43,826 nucleotides of DNA from Candidatus Azophilus lithoversatilis (GTDB taxonomy: Bacteria; Pseudomonadota; Gammaproteobacteria; Pseudomonadales; Azotimanducaceae), in contig JAQAJJ010000012.1 in assembly GCA_028278675.1 (NCBI GenBank), positions 13,217 through 57,042 of the forward strand, given 5' to 3'. Below, one piece after another: positions 37,613 to 43,826 of this stretch. Position numbers and translations under genes: made by a program. Every line of letters starts with the position of its first letter. Within the stretch, counting starts at the first letter, position 1. The notes under the pieces were generated by a model. That model saw only the letters and a list, made by a program, of their open reading frames with translations, ran no database searches and was not told where the DNA came from.

Positions 37613-38384
37613 GGTAGCGCTCCTGCAGCCGCCGCATGCCATGCAGCCAGCGATCGTAGTCGGTTGTCTTGCGGCGGATGTACTCCGCCACCTCCGGGTG
37701 CGGCAGCACGAGGAAGCGCTCCTCGCGCAGGGCCTGGATGACCGCGTCGGCCGCCTGTTCCGGTTCGATCATGCCATCGACGCCCGCCACCCCGGGGCCA
37801 TCCGCGGTCATTGCCGTGCGCACCGCTTGCGGGCAGAGCACGGATACCTTGATGCCGTCCCGGCCATGGGTGATTGAGATCCACTCGGCCAAGGCGACCG
37901 CGGCGTGCTTGGTGACGGCGTAGGTCACCGAGCCGATTTGGGTGAGCAGGCCGGCTGCCGAGGCGGTGTTCAACAGGTAGCCGCCGCCCCGCGCGATCAT
38001 CTTGGGCACTAGGTGGCGAGCCACCCAGATGTGCGATTGGGTGTTGACCCGCCAGATGACGTCCCATTCCTCGTCAGACGCATCGATGCCCTTGCCCAGG
38101 CCAATGCCGGCGTTTGAGCAAAACAGGTCAATGGGGCCAAAGCGGCTTTCGGTATCGTCGATCAGATCGATCAACTCGGCCTCGGCGCCCACATCGACTT
38201 GGTGGGCCCTGGCTGGGGTTCTTCCGGTGTCGGTAATGCGCTTGGCCACGGCTTCGGCGCCGTCGCCGTTCAAGTCCGCCACCACGATTTGGCGCGCCCC
38301 CTCGGCGGCGAACCGCTCGCACATCGCTCGGCCGATGCCGCTGGCGCCACCGGTGACAACGATGGTTTTGTCTTGAACTTCCAT
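37602..38384 (-). CDS. Short-chain dehydrogenase/reductase
   Basis: A 260-residue classical SDR. The NAD(P)-binding TGGASGIG is at 11-18, the strand motif CSNAG follows (LFCSNAGIGLG), the catalytic Ser is in LLNTASAAGLL and the catalytic Tyr and Lys in YAVTKHAAVALAEW. The C-terminal 50 residues (AEYIRRKTTDYDRWLHGMRR) extend past the usual fold, as in some SDRs that act on larger substrates. ATG 38384 has GGGGAG upstream. Substrate unknown. Confidence 0.9.
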   Translation of the reverse strand: MEVQDKTIVVTGGASGIGRAMCERFAAEGARQIVVADLNGDGAEAVAKRITDTGRTPARAHQVDVGAEAELIDLIDDTESRFGPIDLFCSNAGIGLGKGIDASDEEWDVIWRVNTQSHIWVARHLVPKMIARGGGYLLNTASAAGLLTQIGSVTYAVTKHAAVALAEWISITHGRDGIKVSVLCPQAVRTAMTADGPGVAGVDGMIEPEQAADAVIQALREERFLVLPHPEVAEYIRRKTTDYDRWLHGMRRLQERYLSS

Positions 38385-38448
38385 TAGGACTCCCCGAAGA
38401 AAAACACACACATTAGACGCATCGGTTGTTCGATTCTATAGTGCCCCA

Positions 38449-39411
38449 ATGTTTGACTTAGCAGGCCTTGAGCAGGCTCAGGACGTGGTTGCCGCCGCCA
38501 TGCCGCCGACGCCCCAGTATTGCTGGCCGGGACTGAGCCAACAGGTCGGCTGCGAAGTCTGGGTCAAGCACGAAAACCACACCCCCATCGGCGCGTTCAA
38601 GGTGCGCGGCGGCTTAGTTCTGCTTGATGAGCTTGAGCGGACGGGACGACTTCCCGAACGGATCGTCACCGCCACCCGGGGAAATCACGGGCAGAGCATT
38701 CCCTTCGCCGCCCGTCGCCACGGAGTGCCGGTGACCGTGTTTGCGCCTAGGGGCAACAGCGTGGAGAAAAATCACGCGGTCAAGGGTTGGGGTGCCGAGC
38801 TGATCGAATTCGGCAACGACTTTGAGGATTCCCGCTTGGAAGCGGTGCGTCGCGCCGACGCGGAAGGGGCATTGATCGTGCCACCCTTTCATCCGGCCTT
38901 GGTGCGGGGGGTGGCGACCTATGCCTTGGAGCTGTTCAGCACGGTTGCGGCGCTCGATGCGGTCTATGTGCCCATCGGCATGGGTTCGGGCATCTGCGGC
39001 CTGATCCGCACACGGGATCTCCTAGGGCTGAAGACCGACATCGTCGGCGTCGTCGCTGCCAAGGCCCCGGCGATGGCGCGCAGCGTGGCAGCGGGAGAGG
39101 TGGTGGCCACCGACTCCGCTGACACCTTTGCCGACGGTGTGGCCTGCCGGGTGCCGATGGCGGAGCCCTTGGCCATCGTGCGGGCGGGTGCCGCTCGCGT
39201 GGTGGAGGTCAGCGAGGCGGAGATCGCCGAAGCCATGCGCAGTCTGTACCGCTTGACCCACAATGTCGCCGAAGGCGCCGGAGCCGCCGCCTTGGCCGCA
39301 CTCACTCAGGAGCGGTCGCGGCAGGCGGGCAATCGGGTGGGCGTCATTTTGTCCGGCGGCAATGTGGATGCCGAGGTGTTCCGAGCGGTCCTGGCCGGCG
39401 AGGTGCCGTGA
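38449..39411 (+). CDS. Threonine/serine dehydratase-like PLP enzyme
   Basis: A 320-residue fold type II PLP enzyme. The PLP lysine is Lys51 in GAFKVRGG, the phosphate-binding loop equivalents are NHGQSIPFAARR and GMGSGICG, and LSGGNVD near the end is conserved. It lacks the ACT regulatory domain of biosynthetic IlvA, so it resembles catabolic threonine dehydratases or related serine dehydratase/racemase members. It begins 64 bases after the divergent SDR gene. Its TGA stop is part of a hairpin with the gltX stop beyond. Confidence 0.85.
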   Translation: MFDLAGLEQAQDVVAAAMPPTPQYCWPGLSQQVGCEVWVKHENHTPIGAFKVRGGLVLLDELERTGRLPERIVTATRGNHGQSIPFAARRHGVPVTVFAPRGNSVEKNHAVKGWGAELIEFGNDFEDSRLEAVRRADAEGALIVPPFHPALVRGVATYALELFSTVAALDAVYVPIGMGSGICGLIRTRDLLGLKTDIVGVVAAKAPAMARSVAAGEVVATDSADTFADGVACRVPMAEPLAIVRAGAARVVEVSEAEIAEAMRSLYRLTHNVAEGAGAAALAALTQERSRQAGNRVGVILSGGNVDAEVFRAVLAGEVP

Positions 39412-39444
39412 CCCCAAGCTTGGGGAGCCTCGAAGCGGGGTCAC
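39408..39444. terminator. Hairpin between convergent threonine dehydratase-like gene and gltX
   Basis: GTGACCCC (39408-39415) pairs perfectly with GGGGTCAC (39437-39444); within it is the alternative perfect palindrome CCCCAAGCTTGGGG (39412-39425). The TGA of the upstream gene is in the stem and the gltX stop codon directly follows. No T-run is present; a bidirectional terminator is likely but inferred. Confidence 0.45.
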
Positions 39445-40911
39445 TCAACCGGTTAGCTTTTCCAGCCGTTTGCGCTGCTTGTTGGATACGCCAAGCGCAT
39501 CGAGCGCCTCGCGCAGCCGCACTCGGGTGATGTCGGCACCGAGAAAGGCCATGGAATCGAACAGCGGCAACGCCACCGCCCGCCCGCTGATGGCGATGAA
39601 CACGGGGGCCAGGAAGTCCCCGAGGCTTAAGCCCATACGCTCTGCATTGGCCTTGCAGAGGGTGCGCAGTTCGTCCCGGCGCCACTCGGCCACGGCGTCG
39701 CAGGCTCGCGCCGTGCGGAAGAGCGCTTCCACCACCTGGTCCCGGCTGAGCTTTTTGTGTGTGAAGTCCTCCTCGCTCAAGGGCCGCCGATCACCGAGCA
39801 GGTAATCCACTTGGGGGGCGATGTCGGCGAAGCGCTCGGTGCGCGTCTGAATGAGCGGGGTGAGCGGCGCTAGGCGTTGGCGGTTGATCGCCCATTCCTC
39901 AAGTCGGTCCATGAAGGCATCGGCATCGAGCCCGCGTATGTGCTGCCCATTGAGCCAATTCAGTTTCTCGAAGTCGAAGATCGGCCCGCCCAGGGAGACG
40001 CGGTCCAGCGAAAAGGCCTGCAGGAATTCCGCCTTGGGGAAGATCTCCCGCTCGTCGGGCATCGAAAAACCCATCAGGGCCAAGTAATTGGTGAGCGCTT
40101 CAGGCAGGTATCCCACGTCGCGAAAATAGTCGATGCTGGTTGGGTTGCGCCGCTTGGACAGCTTGCTCTGATCGGGGTTGCGCAGCAGAGGCATATGGGC
40201 GAGAGCTGGCATCGGCCAGCCGAAGTAGTCAAACAGCAGTTTGTGCTTGGGCGTGGAGTTGATCCACTCCTCGCCGCGCAGGATGTGGGTGATGCCCATG
40301 AGATGGTCATCGACCACCACCGCGAGGTGGTAAGTGGGAAAGCCGTCCGCCTTGAGCAGCACCTGCATGTCGATCTGGCTGCAGGGAATCGCGATGTCGC
40401 CCCGCAGCTCATCGTGAAATCGGCATTCCCCGCTGGCGGGCACCCGCATGCGGATCACGGCAGGCTCACCAGCCGTCCGCCTGGCTGACACCTCAGCTGC
40501 GGAGAGGTTCAGGCAGCGGCCGTCGTAACCTGCTGTTGCGCCCGCCGCCCGCTGTTCGACGCGCATCGCGGCCAAGCGCTCGGCGGTGCAGAAGCAGTGG
40601 AAGGCGTGACCTTGATCGATCAGTTGCTGGGCGTGCCGACGGTAGATGTCCGTGCGTTCGCTCTGCCGGTAGGGGCCGTGGGGGCCGCCGATGTCCGGCC
40701 CCTCGTCCCAACGGATGTCCAGCCAGTTTAACGCCGCCAGAATGCGCGTCTCGGACGCCTCGCTGCTGCGTGCTTGGTCGGTATCCTCGATGCGCAGCAC
40801 GAACTCGCCGCCTTGGCTCTTGGCGAAGGCCCAGTTGAACAGCGCCATGTAGGCGGTACCGACGTGCGGATCACCCGTCGGCGATGGGGCGACTCGAGTG
40901 CGTATGCTCAC
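39445..40911 (-). CDS. gltX: Glutamyl-tRNA synthetase
   Basis: Charges tRNA-Glu; class I synthetase, 488 residues, typical length. The HIGH motif is HVGT at 16-19 within APSPTGDPHVGT, and the KMSKS motif is KLSKR at 250-254. A zinc-type Cys cluster is seen at CFC (106-108) with a later Cys133. The start is GTG at 40911, matching the family N-terminus; the open frame extends further into lpxC but has no family sense. It is 25 bases after lpxC on the same strand, so the two are probably co-transcribed. Confidence 0.95.
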   Translation of the reverse strand: MSIRTRVAPSPTGDPHVGTAYMALFNWAFAKSQGGEFVLRIEDTDQARSSEASETRILAALNWLDIRWDEGPDIGGPHGPYRQSERTDIYRRHAQQLIDQGHAFHCFCTAERLAAMRVEQRAAGATAGYDGRCLNLSAAEVSARRTAGEPAVIRMRVPASGECRFHDELRGDIAIPCSQIDMQVLLKADGFPTYHLAVVVDDHLMGITHILRGEEWINSTPKHKLLFDYFGWPMPALAHMPLLRNPDQSKLSKRRNPTSIDYFRDVGYLPEALTNYLALMGFSMPDEREIFPKAEFLQAFSLDRVSLGGPIFDFEKLNWLNGQHIRGLDADAFMDRLEEWAINRQRLAPLTPLIQTRTERFADIAPQVDYLLGDRRPLSEEDFTHKKLSRDQVVEALFRTARACDAVAEWRRDELRTLCKANAERMGLSLGDFLAPVFIAISGRAVALPLFDSMAFLGADITRVRLREALDALGVSNKQRKRLEKLTG

Positions 40912-40936
40912 AGGCCCGACCGGCGGGCTCGCTGCA

Positions 40937-41851
40937 CTAGGCTTGAATGGCCGCTGACGGCATGATGGACTGCTCTTGGCGGCTGCCGCGCCCGACCGTG
41001 CAGATCTCCCAAGCGTCATCGCAGCGCAGCAGCGCCCGAGCTAGCTTGTTGTTCAGCGCGTGGCCGGACATGTGGCCGCTGAAGGCACCTAGGATCGGAC
41101 GCCCGAGCAGGTAGAGGTCGCCAATGGCGTCAAGCACCTTGTGCTTGACGAATTCGTCGCGGTAGCGCAACCCGCTGCCGTTTATCACGCTGAAGTCGCC
41201 GATTCCCACCGCGTTCTCGAGGCTGGACCCCAAGCACTTGTTGATCGCATGGGCTAGGCTGAGCTCACTGAGCAGGCCGAACGAACGGGCGCGGCTGACA
41301 TCCTCGACGTAGGACACTCGGGAGAAGTCCAGGCAGACCTGCTTGGGCAAGCGGTTGTACACGGGGTGGTCGGCCACGAAGGTATAGGAGGCCTTGAAGC
41401 CTTGGTGCGGGCTGAGCACTGCGAAGGCTTCCCCTTGGGTGACCCGGATTTCGCGCTTGATGCGGATGAACTCCTTCACCGCATCCTGCTCCACTAGGCC
41501 CACCGAGCGGATCAAATTGACAAAGGGCGCCGCGCTGCCATCCATGATGGGCACTTCCTCGGCATTGAGCTCGACGATCAGGTTGTCTACGCCAAGGCCC
41601 CAGAGAGCCGACAGCAGATGCTCCACCGTCGAGACCTGAACGCTGCCGTCGGCGATGCTCGTGGCGAGCGTTGTGTCGGAGACGTTCTGCGCTTGAGCGC
41701 GAACGCCGCCTCGTCCCGGAAGGTCGGTGCGGACAAAAAGAATGCCTGTGTTCTCCCCGGCAGGGCGTAAGGTCATGCGGACTTTTTGTCCCGAATGCAC
41801 ACCGGTGCCGATGGCGTACACGGGTTGCTTGATCGTGCGCTGCGGAATCAT
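40937..41851 (-). CDS. lpxC: UDP-3-O-acyl-N-acetylglucosamine deacetylase
   Basis: Zinc enzyme that performs the committed step of lipid A synthesis in the cytoplasm. The product has 304 residues (E. coli 305). Zinc ligands His78 (VEHLL), His237 and Asp241 (VKHKVLDAIGDL) and the catalytic His264 (HMSGHALNN) are at the expected places. In E. coli lpxC follows ftsZ; here it leads an lpxC-gltX pair. In Gammaproteobacteria LpxC is usually degraded by FtsH through its C-terminal tail; the tail here ends SAAIQA, short and moderately hydrophobic. Confidence 0.96.
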   Translation of the reverse strand: MIPQRTIKQPVYAIGTGVHSGQKVRMTLRPAGENTGILFVRTDLPGRGGVRAQAQNVSDTTLATSIADGSVQVSTVEHLLSALWGLGVDNLIVELNAEEVPIMDGSAAPFVNLIRSVGLVEQDAVKEFIRIKREIRVTQGEAFAVLSPHQGFKASYTFVADHPVYNRLPKQVCLDFSRVSYVEDVSRARSFGLLSELSLAHAINKCLGSSLENAVGIGDFSVINGSGLRYRDEFVKHKVLDAIGDLYLLGRPILGAFSGHMSGHALNNKLARALLRCDDAWEICTVGRGSRQEQSIMPSAAIQA

Positions 41852-41889
41852 GCGTTTTTTCCCAATGCCCGTAAGCGAGACTGGGAGCG

Positions 41890-41895
41890 ACTATA
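41890..41895 (-). promoter_or_regulatory. Candidate -10 element of lpxC
   Basis: Minus-strand TATAGT preceded by GGG, about 39 bases upstream of the lpxC ATG, with a weak -35 (TTCATT) 17 bases earlier. The stretch 41852-42230 is AT-richer than its surroundings, with a run of T at about 41985-41995, and holds no gene. Promoters for lpxC and dusA must lie in it; none is certain. Confidence 0.35.
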
Positions 41896-42230
41896 CCCTA
41901 GTTCGACGATAAAATGAAGAAAAAGTGGAGAAAAAGATGAAAAGCGAGAGGACTTGCCGACGTGCCACAAACTGGGGAATTTATTATTTTTTTTCAATTA
42001 GTTAATGCCTCCAACCGGGCTAGGGTCCCATCGTTGATACACAATGATACAAATTTGTTTAAGCCATGGCATCCGCTCCAGGAGCCTGGATTTCTCGATC
42101 GCGGGACAACCTTGTCACAGGAGTCAGCATATTTGCGCCCAGCTCCGCGCGCCGTCCAAGGCGGTGCGCCTACTCGCCAGCCTTAGGCATTGCCTTGCTG
42201 GATTTCAAGTCAAGTACAATACCGCGCATC

Positions 42231-43292
42231 ATGCTGTACGTGCAACAAGGGACGCAGCGGAAGGCGAGGTCTGCGGGCGTAACGAAGCTGCTTGCGGTCG
42301 CGCCGATGATGGCCTGCACCGACACGCATTGCCGTACGCTGCATCGTCTGTTCAGCCCCAACGCCCTGCTGTTCACCGAAATGGTCACCGCGGGGGCGGT
42401 GGTTTACGGCCGTCGCGAACGCCTGCTGCGCTTCCAGCCCGCAGAGGCCCCGGTGGCCTGCCAACTTGGCGGCAGCGAACCGGGCTTGCTCGGCGAGGCG
42501 GCGCACCTTGCGGCCAGCGCTGGTTTTGCGGAAATCAATCTCAACGTGGGCTGCCCATCGCCGCGGGTGCGCCAGGGTGCCTTCGGCGCAGCACTGATGG
42601 CCGAGCCCCGGCGCGTGGCGAATTGCGTGGCGGCCATGGCCGCTGCCGTCAAGGTGCCGATTACGGTGAAGTGCCGCCTCGGTCTGGCTGGGCGGGATAG
42701 CGATGCCCATCTCGATGAATTCATCGCCGCCGTTTCCGAAGCGGGTTGCCGAACCGTTTACGTTCACGCTCGAATAGCCGTTCTCGATGGATTGAATCCA
42801 GCCCAGAACCGCAGCATCCCGCCTTTGCAGCCGGAGCGAGTGCATGCCCTTAAGGGGCGTTTTCCGAAGTTGTGCATTATTGCCAACGGTGGCATCGACA
42901 CCCTGGCGGCAGCGACTGCGCACTTGGCGTGCGTCGATGGCGTCATGATTGGCCGTGCGGCTTGGCGTGAGCCCCGCTTCCTGAACCGCTTGGACCTTAT
43001 GATGTTTGGCGCTCAGCCGGTCTCCGAGCACGATGCGCTCGATGCTTATCTCGGCCACATGCGCAGTCAACTGGCCGAAGGAGAGCGGCTGGCTGATTTG
43101 GTGCGGCCCATTCTGGGCCTGTTCAAGGGACAGCCCGGCGCCCGGCGCTACCGGCGACTGCTCTCCTGTCCCAAGGCCCTGCGCAGCGACCGTCTTGCCG
43201 TAGTGCTGGACGCCATCGACCAAGTGGGGTTCAGGGGGGAAGCGACTCGCAGTCCGCCGTTGGGGACGGTCGAGAATTCAAGGGCGGCCTGA
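42231..43292 (+). CDS. dusA: tRNA-dihydrouridine synthase DusA
   Basis: FMN enzyme that reduces uridine 20/20a of tRNA to dihydrouridine. The product is 353 residues. The family signature APMMACTDTHCR (usual APMMDWTDRHCR) is present, and the active-site Cys lies in NLNVGCPSPRVRQGAFGA. Fingerprints such as LLFTEMVTAGAVV, the VYVHAR strand and IIANGGI follow. ATG 42231 is taken because the family N-terminus lies just past it; the open frame reaches back to 42066 without similarity. TACAAT about 15 bases before the ATG could be a -10, though this would leave a very short leader. terB overlaps by one base. Confidence 0.93.
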   Translation: MLYVQQGTQRKARSAGVTKLLAVAPMMACTDTHCRTLHRLFSPNALLFTEMVTAGAVVYGRRERLLRFQPAEAPVACQLGGSEPGLLGEAAHLAASAGFAEINLNVGCPSPRVRQGAFGAALMAEPRRVANCVAAMAAAVKVPITVKCRLGLAGRDSDAHLDEFIAAVSEAGCRTVYVHARIAVLDGLNPAQNRSIPPLQPERVHALKGRFPKLCIIANGGIDTLAAATAHLACVDGVMIGRAAWREPRFLNRLDLMMFGAQPVSEHDALDAYLGHMRSQLAEGERLADLVRPILGLFKGQPGARRYRRLLSCPKALRSDRLAVVLDAIDQVGFRGEATRSPPLGTVENSRAA

Positions 43293-43741
43293 TGCTGGCT
43301 CGCTTGCTGGAGCGTATTCAAGCGCCGGCCGACGAGGACGGCCGGGAGACCACCGTTGAACTGGCGGCGGCGGTGCTGCTGATTGAGGTGGCATGGGCCG
43401 ATCATCAGGTTGCCGATGCCGAACTGAAGGCGATTGAGCGGGCTCTAACAGCCGTGTTTCAACTTGACGGTGATGACGTGCGCACCTTGATCGATGAGTC
43501 CCGCACGGCGCAGCGGGAAAGCGTCGGCCTGCATCGATTCACGCGGGCCATCGTTGACGCCTGGAGCGCGGAGCAGCGATTCGAACTGTTGGTGCAGCTA
43601 TGGCGCTTGGCCTACTGCGATGCCGGCCTCGACAAGTACGAGGAGGCAACCGTCCGCAAGATCGCCGACCTGCTCTACGTGGACCACCCCCGATTCATCG
43701 CCGCCAAGCTCAAAGCGAAGCGGCTCGCGGCGGCGGGTTAG
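43292..43741 (+). CDS. TerB-like protein
   Basis: A 149-residue helical protein of the TerB (tellurite-resistance B) family, recognisable by the acidic motif region VAWADHQVADAELKAIERAL and the repeat-like LAYCDAGLDKYEEATVRKIADLL. Such domains bind divalent metal and act in membrane-linked stress systems; stand-alone copies next to core genes are common. The ATG overlaps the dusA stop (TGATG), so the pair is coupled. Its TAG lies at the start of the 45-bp repeats. Confidence 0.85.
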   Translation: MLARLLERIQAPADEDGRETTVELAAAVLLIEVAWADHQVADAELKAIERALTAVFQLDGDDVRTLIDESRTAQRESVGLHRFTRAIVDAWSAEQRFELLVQLWRLAYCDAGLDKYEEATVRKIADLLYVDHPRFIAAKLKAKRLAAAG

Positions 43742-43826
43742 AGCCTTCAGCTTGGGGAGCGCGAGGGGTCCGCCCCTCGGAGGATGAGCCGTCAGCGTGG
43801 GGAGCGCGAGTGGTGCGCCGCTCGCG
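43741..43826. repeat. 45-bp direct repeats (repeat D), copy 2, running off the window
   Basis: GAGCCTTCAGCTTGGGGAGC at 43741 recurs as GAGCCGTCAGCGTGGGGAGC at 43786, a 45-bp period. The units are the inverse complement of those at 37253-37342. The first has a hairpin CGAGGGG/CCCCTCG (43762-43779). It overlaps the terB stop and continues past the window end. It may act as a 3' end element. Confidence 0.7.

Overview
This is a GC-rich window from a Gammaproteobacterium, probably uncultured and possibly marine or host-associated. The lineage call rests on the core genes: the lptF/lptG divergence from holC-valS, a NrdA with two ATP-cone domains as in Pseudomonas, LpxC (so a Gram-negative with lipid A), DusA, GlnS and GltX. 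The species cannot be named from sequence alone. No rRNA, tRNA or CRISPR array was recognised.

Layout. 1-2400: glnS (-), preceded by a tandem array of an 87-bp repeat. 2401-8840: a transglutaminase-like protein, a small membrane protein, a thiolase-like enzyme with an RDD membrane protein, a HEAT-repeat protein, an IS1182-type transposase scrap and a truncated SnoaL-like gene. 8840-15101: conserved block lptG-lptF (-) facing an Anbu proteasome-like gene, holC and valS (+). 15177-15730: two broken genes joined tail to tail. 15897-24750: a lipid and storage region (phasin, two WS/DGAT acyltransferases, a broken acyl-CoA ligase, haloalkane dehalogenase, acyl-CoA dehydrogenase, crotonase) ending in a BglII-like restriction gene with a methylase scrap. 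24816-27831: CinA-like protein, atypical SDR, glpK (-). 27832-33447: nrdA-nrdB-DNA methyltransferase behind two NrdR-type boxes. 33537-39411: GNAT, membrane protein, MAPEG, thiolase, VapC with its antitoxin, repeats and IS debris, SDR, threonine dehydratase-like enzyme. 39445-43741: lpxC-gltX (-) divergent from dusA-terB (+).

Two themes stand out. First, small repeats of at least four families occupy the gaps. One of them, an 87-bp unit, sits in frame inside the acyl-CoA ligase gene and also forms a tandem array upstream of glnS, recalling the in-frame palindromic elements of Rickettsia. Second, accessory genes are eroding: at several points a truncated gene abuts another truncated gene or IS scrap, while the informational and envelope genes are intact. 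This suggests deletion-driven decay of accessory DNA alongside spread of short repeats.

Gene cooperation: LptF/LptG and LpxC serve lipopolysaccharide export and synthesis; NrdA/NrdB make deoxynucleotides and are probably under NrdR; phasin and WS/DGATs point to carbon storage as PHA granules or wax ester/triacylglycerol; the acyl-CoA dehydrogenase, crotonase-like and thiolase-like enzymes suggest broad acyl-CoA catabolism. All functional calls are from sequence reading and family knowledge; no search was run.
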